A stretch of DNA of 53,164 nucleotides from an uncultured Oscillospiraceae bacterium (GCA_944387205.1 CALXDZ010000055.1:1-53164), one strand, 5' to 3'; shown: positions 15,824-24,289, numbered from the stretch's first letter. Notes: generated by a model from the sequence alone, not told the origin. Numbers and translations: made by a program.

Positions 15824-16741
15824 TCAGAGGATCAGCGAGGCCACCAGGGGAATGGTGACCAGGGACACCACGGTGGTCAAAAAGGTGCCTTGGGCCATAG
15901 AGTCGGTGTCTCCACCGTACTGCATGGCCAGCAGCACGCCGTTGGCGGCCACCGGCAGTCCCATCTGGACCACGGCGATGTTCCGCACCAGCTCGTCCAC
16001 CTGCAAAGCAGAGAGCACCGCGTACAAAAGGGCCGGCATGGCCAAAAGGCGCAGGGCCGTCAGCAGCCACATCTTAGGTGAGCCCAGCATCTGCCCCAGG
16101 GGCAGGGCCGCCAGAATGGAGCCAAGCAGCATCAGCGCCAGGGGGATGCTCATGTCCCCGATAAAGTCCAGGGACTCCACCACCGGCGCAGGAAAGCGCA
16201 GGTGGGTCAGGGCGACGATCAGCGCGGCCAGGGAGGCAAGCATACAGGGGGAGAACACGCCCTTCCAGCTGAGCTTGCCGCCCTTGCCGCCGGAGAGCAT
16301 CACCGGCCCCAGGGTGTAGAGCAGCAGATTGAAGGGCAGGGCCAGCACCGCGGCGTAAAAGACACAGTCGGAGCCAAAGAGGGACCCCACCACGGGATAG
16401 CCTACAAAGCCGATGTTGGTGAAGGAGAGCACAAAGCGGTAGGAGCCGATCTCCTTTTTAGGCGGCCGCAAAACCAGAGGCAGCAAAAAAGCCGCCGCAA
16501 AGGCCAGCACATAGAACACCACCGCCACCAGCAATATGTTCAGAATATCCTGGAGACCCGGCAGGTTCTCGCTGGTGAGCACCGCCGAGACGATCATGCA
16601 GGGCAGTCCCAGATTCAAAAGCAGCTTGGTCAGCTTGGTGTTGAACTCCCCGCCCATATAGCCCAGCCGGTCGGCCACAAAGCCCAGGGCAATGGCGAAG
16701 AGGATCATCCACATATGGCTCAGCGCGTCCAGATAGCTCAT
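15824..16741 (-). CDS. AEC-family transporter
   Basis: A 305-residue auxin-efflux-carrier-family membrane protein with about ten hydrophobic segments. The conserved first half contains FTNIGFVGYPV, and the second half MQMGLPVAANG-like VVQMGLPVAANGVLLAMQYGG. Bacterial members are secondary transporters of organic acids such as malate or malonate; the substrate here is unknown. The start at 16741 follows AGGAGAG. It and the CPBP gene separate mutS from mutL, which are usually adjacent, so they look like an insertion into that pair. Confidence 0.85.
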   Translation of the reverse strand: MSYLDALSHMWMILFAIALGFVADRLGYMGGEFNTKLTKLLLNLGLPCMIVSAVLTSENLPGLQDILNILLVAVVFYVLAFAAAFLLPLVLRPPKKEIGSYRFVLSFTNIGFVGYPVVGSLFGSDCVFYAAVLALPFNLLLYTLGPVMLSGGKGGKLSWKGVFSPCMLASLAALIVALTHLRFPAPVVESLDFIGDMSIPLALMLLGSILAALPLGQMLGSPKMWLLTALRLLAMPALLYAVLSALQVDELVRNIAVVQMGLPVAANGVLLAMQYGGDTDSMAQGTFLTTVVSLVTIPLVASLIL

Positions 16742-16767
16742 GACGTTCTCTCTCCTCTTTTTCTCTT

Positions 16768-17481
16768 TCAGGTCAAAATGGCCCAGTAGGACAGTGCGTT
16801 GACGCCCGCGTGGAGCAGCATGGAGGTCCACAGCGTCCCGGAGCGGTCAAAGCACCAGGCCAGCACCAGCCCGGGCACCAGATACTGGATCATCAGCACC
16901 AGATAGGTGATGTCCTGGCTCACCAGAGCGTACTGCCACACATGGAGCAGGGCGAAGAGAGCACAGGAGAGGGCATAGGCCGCCAGGCGGCTTTTGCTCC
17001 GGAGCCCGCCGAATACCAGCCCCCGGAACAGCACCTCCTCCACGAAGGGCGCCAGGATCACCACGATCAAAAGGGTAGTTCGTGGCGCCGCGTCGATCTG
17101 GGCGGAGATAGTCATGTCGTTGAGGTTGGTGTGGTTGCCCACCACCAGCCTCGTCAGGCGGTAGGTCAGCTCATTGAGGCCGTAAAAGGCGATAAAGCCC
17201 ACCGCCAGCACCTTGAGGCTTCCCACCGCGTTTTCCAGAAAGAGCGTGGTGGTGCGGCCGATGAAGCGGTGAAAGATGATGAGGGTCACGGCGAAGAGCA
17301 CATAGTAGTAGATGGTGTTGCCCAGGGACTCACCGATGGTGACGCCCAGCAGCCGCCCCAGCAGGTCCAGGGCCGGACGGGTCACAAAGGGCAGCACCAG
17401 GAGATAGATGACGAAGAACACGGTGCCCGCGATCTTCTCCCCCTCGGTGAGATAAGCGCCGGAGGCCTTTCGTTTTGCCAT
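16768..17481 (-). CDS. CPBP (Abi/CAAX-type) intramembrane metalloprotease
   Basis: A 237-residue polytopic protein with the type II CAAX-prenyl-protease motifs: EEVLFRGLVFGGL (EExxxR) and FALLHVWQ with its His. Family members are glutamic/metal intramembrane proteases often linked to bacteriocin self-immunity. No bacteriocin gene is visible here. GGAGGAACC lies at good spacing. It is 61 bp downstream of mutS and 26 bp upstream of the AEC gene. Confidence 0.85.
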   Translation of the reverse strand: MAKRKASGAYLTEGEKIAGTVFFVIYLLVLPFVTRPALDLLGRLLGVTIGESLGNTIYYYVLFAVTLIIFHRFIGRTTTLFLENAVGSLKVLAVGFIAFYGLNELTYRLTRLVVGNHTNLNDMTISAQIDAAPRTTLLIVVILAPFVEEVLFRGLVFGGLRSKSRLAAYALSCALFALLHVWQYALVSQDITYLVLMIQYLVPGLVLAWCFDRSGTLWTSMLLHAGVNALSYWAILT

Positions 17482-17542
17482 AGGGTATGGTTCCTCCCAC
17501 CAGATAGATTTTTCCCCTTCTGCCCGGGGAAGCGGGCGTCTT

Positions 17543-20155
17543 TCAGGGCTGGAGCTTCTGCCTCAGCTCATAGAGCAGCGTCATGGCCTCGATGGGGGTC
17601 AGGGTGTCGGGCTGGGTGCGGCGGAGCTTGTCCAGCACCTCCGCCTCCGCCAGGGACTCCATGGACATCTGTCCCCCCGCCTGTGCCGCCGGAGCGGCCG
17701 GGGCCGTGGCGGCGGTCTGGCCGCTCTCCAGCTCCTGAAGCACCGTCCGGGCCCGGCTGAGCACCTTGGACGGCAGTCCCGCCAGCTTGGCCACCTCGAT
17801 GCCGTAGCTGCGGTCGGCGCCGCCGGGGACGATCTTGCGCAGGAAGATGATGTCGTCCCCCCGGGTCTTGACGGCGATGTTGTAGTTCACGGTGCCGGGC
17901 AGGGTGTTCTCCAGCTCGGTGAGCTCGTGGTAGTGGGTGGCGAAGAGGGTCTTGGCCCCCAGGGTCTTGGGGTCGGCGCAGTATTCCAGCACCGCCCGGG
18001 CGATGGACATGCCATCGAAGGTGGAGGTGCCCCGGCCGATCTCGTCCAGGATCAGCAGACTCTTGCCGGTGGCCCGGCGGAGGATCTCCGCCACCTCGGT
18101 CATCTCCACCATGAAGGTGGACTGACCAGCGCTGAGGTCGTCGCTGGCGCCGATGCGGGTGAAGATCCGGTCCACCACGCCGATGCGGGCAAAGGAGGCC
18201 GGAACGAAGGAGCCCATCTGGGCCATGAGCACGATGAGGGCCACCTGGCGCATATAGGTGGATTTGCCGGCCATGTTGGGGCCGGTGATGATGGACACCC
18301 GGTTCTCCTTCTCCCCCATAAAGGTATCGTTGGGCACGAAGAGGGACCCGGAAAGCATCCGCTCCACCACCGGATGGCGGCCGTCGCGGATCTCGATGGT
18401 GCCGGACAGGTCCACCTCCGGCCGGCAGTAGTTGTTGTGGACCGCCACGGCGGCAAAGGAGGCCAGGGCGTCGGCCTCGGCCACAGCGGCGGCGGAGGAT
18501 TGGACCCGGTGGGCCTCATCGGCGATGGCCTGCCGCAGGGCGGTGAAGAGCTCATACTCCAGGGCCACCACCCGGTCCGAGGCGGTGAGGACGGTGTGCT
18601 CCAGATCCTTGAGCTCCTGGGTGATGAAGCGCTCGCAGTTGACCAGGGTCTGCTTGCGGATGTAGGTATCGGGCACCTGGTCCAGGAAGGACTTGGACAC
18701 CTCGATGTAGTAGCCGAAGACCTTGTTATAGCCCACCTTCAGCGTGCGGATGCCGGTGCGCTCCTTCTCCTTGGCCTCCATCTCGGCGATGATGCCCTTG
18801 CCGCCGGAGAGGATGCCCCGCAATCGGTCCACCTCGGCGTTGTAGCCCTCCCGGATGAAGCCGCCCTCCCGGACGGAGAAGGGCGGGTCGTCGCAGATGG
18901 CCTGGGCCACCCTGTCCCCCAGGTCCTCCAGGGTGTCCAGCTCCCCGGCCAGGTCCTGGAGCCGCCGGTCCGGCAGGGCTGCAAGCTGCTCCTTCACGGC
19001 GGGCAGCTTTTCGATGGCGCTGCGGAGGGAGCAAAGATCCCGCCCACCGGCGGTGCCGTAGACGATGCGGCCGATGAGCCGCTCCAGATCGCCGATGCCG
19101 GTGAGGGCCCGGATCAGCTCCTCCCGGTGGATGGTGTCGTCCACCAGCGCGGCCACGGCGCCGCTGCGGCGGCGGATCTCCGTGGGGGAGAGCAGCGGCC
19201 GCTCCAGCCAGGACCGCAGCAGCCGTCCGCCCATGGCGGTGCGGGTCTTGTCCAGCACCCACAGCAGGCTCCCCTTCTTCTCCTTGCCCCGGAGGGTGGC
19301 CGTCAGCTCCAGATTCCGCCGGGCGGTCAGGTCCAGCTCCATGAACCGGCCCTGTTCGTAGTACTCCAGATCGTTGATGTGGCTCAGGTCCGTCTTTTGA
19401 GTCTCGTAGAGGTAGTGCAGAAGCCCTCCCAGGGCCAGAGCCGCCGCCGGATTCCCTGCGGGCAGCTGACCCCAGGCCTCCTCGCCGAACTGCTTTTTGA
19501 TGTTTTTTTCGGCCTCCTCCAGATGGAAGCGCCCCCCGCCGTGCTCCACCCGGCAGGAAAACCGGTCCTCCAGGGCCTTTCGCAGGTCCTGACAGTCCCA
19601 GGCCCCGTCGCTGAGGACGGCCTCCACCGGGGAAAAGCGGCCCAGCTCGTTGAGCAGGTGCTCCACCCGCTCGTCGCCGGAAAAGGCGGTCAGGTGGGTC
19701 TTGCCGGTGGACATATCACAGAAGGCCACGCCGGCCCGGGTCTCGTCCAGGAAGATGCCGCACAGGAAGTTGCTCCGGCCGTCCTCCAGGCAGACCGCGT
19801 CGATGACCGTGCCGGGGGTGACCACCCGGATGATGTCCCGCTTCACCAACCCCTTGGCGGTGGCGGGGTCCTCCATCTGCTCACAGATGGCCACCTTGTA
19901 GCCCTTGGCGATGAGGCGGGCGATGTAGGCGTCGCTGGCGTGATAGGGGATGCCGCACATGGGGATCTTCTCCTCGGCGGACTTGGCCGGGTCCTTGTCC
20001 CGGCTGGTCAGCGTCAGGTCCAGCTCCCGGGAGGCCGTGCGGGCGTCCTCGTCAAACATCTCATAGAAGTCCCCCAGCCGGAAAAAGAGGATCGAGTCCT
20101 TGTTCTCCGCCTTGATCTTCATGTACTGCTTCATCATGGGGGTCATTTCCGCCAT
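17543..20155 (-). CDS. mutS: DNA mismatch repair protein MutS
   Basis: An 870-residue MutS. The mismatch-reading motif is in DSILFFRLGDFYEMF near the N-terminus. Connector, lever and clamp domains fill the middle. The C-terminal ABC ATPase has P-loop TGPNMAGKS, the VDRIFTRIGASDDLSAGQSTFMVEM segment (signature motif region) and LILDEIGRGTSTFDG (Walker B). The ATG at 20155 lies after GAGGTGG; a GTG three codons earlier is possible. The domain set is complete. Confidence 0.97.
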   Translation of the reverse strand: MAEMTPMMKQYMKIKAENKDSILFFRLGDFYEMFDEDARTASRELDLTLTSRDKDPAKSAEEKIPMCGIPYHASDAYIARLIAKGYKVAICEQMEDPATAKGLVKRDIIRVVTPGTVIDAVCLEDGRSNFLCGIFLDETRAGVAFCDMSTGKTHLTAFSGDERVEHLLNELGRFSPVEAVLSDGAWDCQDLRKALEDRFSCRVEHGGGRFHLEEAEKNIKKQFGEEAWGQLPAGNPAAALALGGLLHYLYETQKTDLSHINDLEYYEQGRFMELDLTARRNLELTATLRGKEKKGSLLWVLDKTRTAMGGRLLRSWLERPLLSPTEIRRRSGAVAALVDDTIHREELIRALTGIGDLERLIGRIVYGTAGGRDLCSLRSAIEKLPAVKEQLAALPDRRLQDLAGELDTLEDLGDRVAQAICDDPPFSVREGGFIREGYNAEVDRLRGILSGGKGIIAEMEAKEKERTGIRTLKVGYNKVFGYYIEVSKSFLDQVPDTYIRKQTLVNCERFITQELKDLEHTVLTASDRVVALEYELFTALRQAIADEAHRVQSSAAAVAEADALASFAAVAVHNNYCRPEVDLSGTIEIRDGRHPVVERMLSGSLFVPNDTFMGEKENRVSIITGPNMAGKSTYMRQVALIVLMAQMGSFVPASFARIGVVDRIFTRIGASDDLSAGQSTFMVEMTEVAEILRRATGKSLLILDEIGRGTSTFDGMSIARAVLEYCADPKTLGAKTLFATHYHELTELENTLPGTVNYNIAVKTRGDDIIFLRKIVPGGADRSYGIEVAKLAGLPSKVLSRARTVLQELESGQTAATAPAAPAAQAGGQMSMESLAEAEVLDKLRRTQPDTLTPIEAMTLLYELRQKLQP

Positions 20156-20227
20156 TTTTTCCACCTCATCCTCTTGCTTTGCCCGCTTTTCCCCGGGCCG
20201 GGGTCCGTTTTATTTCCTTGGAGCGGC

Positions 20228-21055
20228 TTACAGGGTGAACTCCGTGCCGCCGGCCATATAGGTGATCTGGTCCCCCAGCATCTCCTTGAGGATGGCATAG
20301 GGGCCCTGGCCGGTGCAGTGGCCGGTGTAGTAGTGGGTGGGCCGCCGGCGCAGCTCCTCCCCCACGGCCCGGATGAGCGCCTCCGGCTCGTCCGCGCCCA
20401 GGCCCGGATTGGTCAGATGGAAGCCGGAGAACACCGCGTCCGGCGCCCGGCCCAGCAGCTCCTCCGCCCGGCGCAGGATGTTGACGATGCCCCGGTGGGC
20501 GCAGCCCGCCACCAGCACCGCCTTGCCCTCGGCGGTGATGAGCAGGTCCTGCTCGTCCCTAAAATCCTGGGGCCGCAGCTCCTCCCCCACCTTCTCCCGC
20601 AGGGAGCCGTTGGCGCTGGTGGGGTAGTCGTGGGTAGCGATATCGGAGAACACCTGGAGCTCATCGTCGATCACCTGATGCCCCCGGCAAAAGACGAAGC
20701 GGTCGGAATACTTGCGGAAGGCCGGGTCGATGCCGATGTAGCGGACCTTCTTCTGCCCGTCCACGGCGTAGAAGGGGCCGAAGGCGTCGGCGTGGAGGTA
20801 GATCTTGGCATGGTCGTTGCGCTTGCAGAAGAGCTCCATGCCGCCGGCGTGGTCATAGTGGCCGTGGGATAAGAAGGCGATGTCCACGGCGGCGATGTCC
20901 ACGCCCAGAGCCTGGGCGTTTTCCAGGAAGCCCGCGTTGGGGCCCATGTCGCAGAGGATCTTGTGTTCCGGGGTCTCCAGATAGAGGCTCAGACCGTGGG
21001 CCCGGCACAAGGTCTCCTTCCGGGCGGTATTTTCCAGCAGCGTGATGACTTTCAT
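20228..21055 (-). CDS. MBL-fold metallohydrolase
   Basis: A 275-residue metallo-beta-lactamase-fold enzyme. The metal motif HGHYDH is at residues 64-69, another ligand His lies in AGCAHRG and the late His in YYTGHCTG. The layout resembles the subfamily annotated as dihydropterin-(ribofuranosyl)aminobenzene 5'-phosphate synthase, with the SFHL-like FSGFHLTNPG segment. The substrate is unknown. AAAGGAG precedes the ATG. It is co-directional with mutS (72-bp gap). Confidence 0.85.
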   Translation of the reverse strand: MKVITLLENTARKETLCRAHGLSLYLETPEHKILCDMGPNAGFLENAQALGVDIAAVDIAFLSHGHYDHAGGMELFCKRNDHAKIYLHADAFGPFYAVDGQKKVRYIGIDPAFRKYSDRFVFCRGHQVIDDELQVFSDIATHDYPTSANGSLREKVGEELRPQDFRDEQDLLITAEGKAVLVAGCAHRGIVNILRRAEELLGRAPDAVFSGFHLTNPGLGADEPEALIRAVGEELRRRPTHYYTGHCTGQGPYAILKEMLGDQITYMAGGTEFTL

Positions 21056-21095
21056 GGAACAGGCTCCTTTCTCATCTCTCCGGCAGGTGGGCGCC

Positions 21096-21296
21096 TCAGC
21101 GCTGCCGCCCCACCAGCTCGTCCAATGTCAGGTCGTAATAGTCCGCCAGGGCCACCAGAGTGGACAGTGTGGGTTCCCTCTGGCCCCGTTCGTAGGTCTG
21201 ATAGGCCCGCAGGCCGATTCCCGCCTGCTGGGCCAGTTCCGCTTGCTTGAGCTTTCTCTCGGTCCGCAGACGAAGAAGGTTCTCCGCAAAGGTCAT
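21096..21296 (-). CDS. XRE-family HTH regulator
   Basis: A 66-residue protein that is almost only a Cro/CI helix-turn-helix: LLRLRTERKLKQAELAQQAG, then AYQTYERGQREPTLSTL and a final YYDLTLDELVG. The start at 21296 follows AAAGGTG. It is transcribed divergently from a small protein gene, and the shared promoter region has two related palindromes. It is probably the autorepressor of that region. Confidence 0.9.
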   Translation of the reverse strand: MTFAENLLRLRTERKLKQAELAQQAGIGLRAYQTYERGQREPTLSTLVALADYYDLTLDELVGRQR

Positions 21297-21312
21297 TTTC
21301 TCACCTTTCCTG

Positions 21313-21374
21313 TTGACAGACACGATTGTGTCTGTTATGATACTGCCATAGTGACACGATCGTGTCTATTTCAA
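21313..21374. promoter_or_regulatory. Divergent promoters with two palindromic operators
   Basis: Plus strand: TTGACA (21313-21318), 17-bp spacer, TATGAT (21336-21341). The spacer is filled by a 20-bp near-perfect palindrome (21316-21335, half-site ACAGACACGA). Minus strand: TTGAAA (21369-21374), 18-bp spacer, TATGGC (21345-21350), with a perfect palindrome GACACGATCGTGTC (21353-21366) in the spacer. Each operator sits in the spacer of one promoter, and both share GACACGA half-sites. The XRE protein encoded alongside is the natural candidate ligand. Confidence 0.8.
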
Positions 21375-21390
21375 AAATATGGAGGGAAGT

Positions 21391-21648
21391 ATGGACCACT
21401 GTGATCCCATTGAGATCCTGCTGGACCGTCTGGAGGAGGACCTGGGTCTTCAGCTCCTGGCCCGGCGGGACTATCTTGACCAGCAGCGCCGGGCCCAGGA
21501 GGCCTTCGCGGCCCTCTCCCCCGACCTCCCGCCTCAGCAGCAGCGGCTGCTTCTTATCTGGGAGGAGGCCTCCAACGCCATGGCCGACATTGCCCAGCGG
21601 CACCTGGCCCGGGAGGCCATCTTACTGGCCCGCCGTCTCTGGGGCTGA
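21391..21648 (+). CDS. Small helical protein of unknown function, divergent from the XRE regulator
   Basis: An 85-residue, Leu/Gln/Arg-rich, probably all-helical soluble protein starting MDHCDPIEILLDRLEEDLG. I do not recognise a family. The ATG at 21391 follows GGAGGG; the ATG four codons earlier overlaps that binding site. It is driven by the operator-filled promoter at 21313-21341. Its 3' end overlaps the convergent miaB 3' end by 27 bp. The layout (small protein opposite a minimal repressor) recurs at 32932-33664. Confidence 0.7.
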   Translation: MDHCDPIEILLDRLEEDLGLQLLARRDYLDQQRRAQEAFAALSPDLPPQQQRLLLIWEEASNAMADIAQRHLAREAILLARRLWG

Positions 21649-23070
21649 GGCGGGCTCCTCCACCTCACCGAAGAGGGCCCAGGTGTTGCTGTCGGTGATC
21701 TTCACGTCGATAAACTGGCCGATATACTTCCGGTCCCCGGCCAGGTGGACCAGCCGCCCGCCGTTGGTGCGGGAGCTGAGGGGCCAGCGCTCGTCGCCGC
21801 TCTCCCCGTCCACCAGCACCCGGACCGTCCGGCCCACGTATCCGGCGTGGAGCCGGGCGGAAATCTCGTTCTGGGCCTCCAGCAGGCGGTCGAACCACAC
21901 CTGCTTCTCCGCCCGGGTGTAGGGGTCCGGCATCTCCGCCGCCGGCGTGCCGGGCCGGGGGGAGTAGATGAAGGTGAAGAGGGCGTCAAAGCCCACCTCC
22001 TTCACCAGGGAAACGGTGTCCATGGCCTCCGCCTCCGTCTCGCCGGGGAAGCCGATGATAACGTCGGAGGTCAGCACCAGGTCCGGCATGACTTTCTTGG
22101 CGTAGGCGATCTCCTCCAGGTACTTTGCCCGGGTGTAGCGGCGGTTCATGGCCTGGAGCACCCGGTCGTTGCCGGACTGGAAGGGCAGGTGCAGCTGCTT
22201 GGCCACATGGGGGCAGCGGGCCATGGTATCAAAGAGCTTTTGCGTGGCGTCCTTGGGGTGGCTGGAGATGAAGCGAATGAGATACTCCCCGGGGATCTCC
22301 CGGTCGATGCGCTCCAGCAGATCGGCAAAGTCCACGCCCATATTCAGGTCCCGGCCGTAGGAGTTGACGTTCTGGCCCAGGAGGGTGATGTCCTTGTACC
22401 CCTCCGCCACCAGCTCCCGGACCTCCTCCAGGATCTTCTCCGGGTCCCGGCTCCGCTCCCGGCCCCGGACATAGGGCACGATGCAGTAGGAGCAGAAGTT
22501 GTTGCAGCCGTACATGATGGAGACCCAGGCTTTGACGCCCTTCTCCCGCACCACCGGCAGGCCCTCGGCCAGGCGGCCGTGCTCATCCTCCACGGAAAAG
22601 ACCCGGCCGCGGCGGGTGTAGACCTGATACAGGAGCTCCGGGAAGCGCCACAGCACGTGGGGCCCGAACACCAGATCCACATGGCGGTAGCTCTCCCGAA
22701 TCTTCTTGGCCACACGGGGCTCCTGGGCCATGCACCCGCAGACGCAGATGATCTGCCGGGGGTTGGCCTTCTTGGAATGGGTCAGGGCGCCCAGGTTGCC
22801 GAAGACCCGCTTTTCCGCGTGCTCCCGGACGGCGCAGGTGTTGAGGATCACCACATCCGCCTCTTTCGGCTCCTGGGTGAAATCAAAGCCCATCTCCTGC
22901 AGCATCCCCAGGATGCGCTCCCCGTCGGCCACGTTCTGCTGGCAGCCGAAGGTGTCCACGCAGGCCAGGGGCCGGCGGCCCTCCTCCTGCAAAAGGTCCC
23001 GTATCTTTCCGGTAAACTCCCGCTGGCGGGAAAGGTCCTCCTCCGAGACCAGTACGTCTTTACGTTCCAA
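21622..23070 (-). CDS. miaB: tRNA-2-methylthio-N6-dimethylallyladenosine synthase MiaB
   Basis: A 482-residue radical SAM methylthiotransferase acting on i6A37 made by MiaA. The N-terminal UPF0004 domain has three cluster cysteines (TFGCQQNVADGE, NTCAVRE, CGCMAQ). The radical SAM motif is GCNNFCSYCIVP, and a C-terminal TRAM domain follows. The start appears to be TTG at 23070, with GGAGG 9 bp before it; no ATG or GTG fits better. Its 3' end overlaps a convergent small gene. Confidence 0.95.
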   Translation of the reverse strand: MERKDVLVSEEDLSRQREFTGKIRDLLQEEGRRPLACVDTFGCQQNVADGERILGMLQEMGFDFTQEPKEADVVILNTCAVREHAEKRVFGNLGALTHSKKANPRQIICVCGCMAQEPRVAKKIRESYRHVDLVFGPHVLWRFPELLYQVYTRRGRVFSVEDEHGRLAEGLPVVREKGVKAWVSIMYGCNNFCSYCIVPYVRGRERSRDPEKILEEVRELVAEGYKDITLLGQNVNSYGRDLNMGVDFADLLERIDREIPGEYLIRFISSHPKDATQKLFDTMARCPHVAKQLHLPFQSGNDRVLQAMNRRYTRAKYLEEIAYAKKVMPDLVLTSDVIIGFPGETEAEAMDTVSLVKEVGFDALFTFIYSPRPGTPAAEMPDPYTRAEKQVWFDRLLEAQNEISARLHAGYVGRTVRVLVDGESGDERWPLSSRTNGGRLVHLAGDRKYIGQFIDVKITDSNTWALFGEVEEPASAPETAGQ

Positions 23071-23116
23071 ATCCTCGTTCCTCCAAATTGGGTGAATTCG
23101 ATACCTTAACTAAAGT

Positions 23117-23145
23117 ATCATAGCATACAAGCCCGGAAAACACAA
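23117..23145 (-). promoter_or_regulatory. miaB promoter
   Basis: On the minus strand: -35 TTGTGT (23140-23145), 17-bp spacer, -10 TATGAT (23117-23122), about 47 bp upstream of the miaB start. Confidence 0.65.
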
Positions 23146-23164
23146 GGGCAAAGCCCCTGCCGCC

Positions 23165-23193
23165 TTGCCTTGGGAGGCGTTTCCTGCTATACT
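23165..23193 (+). promoter_or_regulatory. Promoter of the SDR gene
   Basis: -35 TTGCCT (23165-23170), 17-bp spacer, -10 TATACT (23188-23193), about 31 bp before the SDR start. Confidence 0.7.
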
Positions 23194-23223
23194 TGCCGGA
23201 GAAACGAAAGGAGCGATGGAGCG

Positions 23224-23958
23224 ATGAAAAAAGTGGCGCTGGTGACCGGTTCCTCCCGGGGAATCGGCCGGGCGGTGGCCGCCCGTCTGGCCCGCAGCGG
23301 CTGGGCCGTGGGCATCAACTATGTCACCCACCGTCAGGCGGCGGAGGACTTGCGGGACACCCTGATAGGCGAGGGCTGCCAGGCGGCGGTCTATCAGGCG
23401 GACGTGGCCGACCGGGCGGCGGTGGAGCAGATGGTCCGGGCCGTGGAGCAGGACCTGGGGCCGGTGAGCCTGCTGGTCAATAATGCGGGCATCGCCGGGC
23501 AGATGCTCTTTCAGGACATCACCGAGGAGCAGTGGCGGCGGTACTTCGCCGTGAATCTGGACGGTGCCTTCCACACCATCCAGGCGGTGCTGCCCCATAT
23601 GCTCCACGAAAAGAGCGGGTGCATCATCAACACCTCCTCCATCTGGGGCCAGCGGGGCGCCTCCTGCGAGGTGGCCTACTCCGCCACCAAGGCGGCGGTC
23701 ATCGGCCTGACCCGGTCCCTGGCCATGGAGCTGGGCCCGTCCCACATCCGGGTCAACTGCGTGGCCCCCGGCGTCATCGACACGGATATGCTCTCGGTGC
23801 TGCCGGAGGAGACCCGCCGGGACCTGGCGGAGCAGACGCCGCTGGGCCGTCTGGGCACACCGGAGGACATCGCCGCCGCCGTGGCCTTTCTGGCCTCCGA
23901 GGAGGCCTCCTTCCTCACCGGGCAGGTCATTACGCCGGACGGGGGGTTCATCGTGTAA
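23224..23958 (+). CDS. SDR-family oxidoreductase (FabG/YmfI-like)
   Basis: A 244-residue classical short-chain dehydrogenase: cofactor motif TGSSRGIG (8-15), NNAG, catalytic Ser in NTSS and Tyr/Lys in YSATK, C-terminal GQVITPDGGF. It resembles 3-oxoacyl-ACP reductases, but the true fab operon has its own FabG. It may be the elongation-factor-P 5-aminopentanone reductase type (YmfI) or another carbonyl reductase. The ATG at 23224 is preceded by AAAGGAG; a three-codon ORF (ATG GAG CGA TGA) overlaps the start by ATGA. Single gene with its own promoter. Confidence 0.85.
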   Translation: MKKVALVTGSSRGIGRAVAARLARSGWAVGINYVTHRQAAEDLRDTLIGEGCQAAVYQADVADRAAVEQMVRAVEQDLGPVSLLVNNAGIAGQMLFQDITEEQWRRYFAVNLDGAFHTIQAVLPHMLHEKSGCIINTSSIWGQRGASCEVAYSATKAAVIGLTRSLAMELGPSHIRVNCVAPGVIDTDMLSVLPEETRRDLAEQTPLGRLGTPEDIAAAVAFLASEEASFLTGQVITPDGGFIV

Positions 23959-23963
23959 GACTT

Positions 23964-23987
23964 CAAAAAAATGCCGGCATTTTTTTG
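23964..23987. terminator. Bidirectional A/T-flanked palindrome
   Basis: A perfect 24-bp palindrome: CA7TGCCGGCAT7G. It follows the SDR stop by 5 bp. The G/C part is short, so terminator strength is uncertain. Confidence 0.55.
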
Positions 23988-23998
23988 AGGGAGCAAGC

Positions 23999-24116
23999 AG
24001 GCCGCCGCAGCGCACTCGCTGCGCTCGCACGTTTGCGGCCTGAGCTGTGTTTTCTCCGAGGCGCATGTCCTCGGAGAAAACGGATCGGAATTGTTTCGCC
24101 GCCTGCGGGCGGCGAA
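23999..24116. repeat. Multi-hairpin dispersed element, copy 1 (C-B-A on the plus strand)
   Basis: Three adjacent stem-loops. C (23999-24041, 43 nt) starts AGGCCGC and ends GCGGCCT, with a G/C-rich imperfect inner stem. B (24049-24081, 33 nt) has arms GTTTTCTCCGAGG/CCTCGGAGAAAAC. A (24095-24116) has arms TTCGCCGCC/GGCGGCGAA. C is almost identical (one difference in 43) to 29532-29574 in the groES-groEL gap, where B has the same 33-nt length and the same 7-nt spacing to C but different arm sequence that still pairs. The element is non-coding and lies between convergent genes. Confidence 0.8.
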
Positions 24117-24289
24117 CTCTGCGAGGCGTGTCCTGCGGGGTGCGAAACCCCACGGGCGGCGAACTCTGCGAAGCAATATCCTGCGGGGTGCGAGGCCCTG
24201 CGGACGGCAAACTCTGCGAGGCGTGTCCTGCGGGGTGGGAAATTCTGCGGGGTGCAAAGCCCTGTGAGGCCCGTCCTGCGGGGCAGTAG
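24106..24289. repeat. 48-bp imperfect tandem repeats, about 3.9 units
   Basis: Units begin at about 24106, 24153, 24201 and 24248 (last one partial), each 47-48 bp. They have a conserved core CTCTGCGAGGCGTGTCCTGC followed by GGGGTG. Each unit also has weak internal half-repeats. The first unit grows out of hairpin A of the element at 23999-24116. Several frames stay open across it because the unit is a multiple of three, but none has a ribosome binding site. Confidence 0.75.

Noticed and set aside
20156-20164. GTG start for mutS three codons upstream
   Set aside because: It lies within the likely ribosome binding site GAGGTGG; the ATG at 20155 fits better.
17927-20872. A 981-codon open frame on the plus strand opposite mutS, and similar long frames opposite mutL (13297-15720), groEL (29416-31302, minus) and fabK/fabH (48806-50671)
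   Set aside because: They are antisense shadows of well-conserved genes in GC-rich DNA. Their translations are low-complexity (His/Gly/Val/Leu-rich), match no family, and have no ribosome binding sites.
24106-24289. CRISPR-like array
   Set aside because: Units are adjacent 48-bp tandem repeats without unique spacers, and no cas genes are present.
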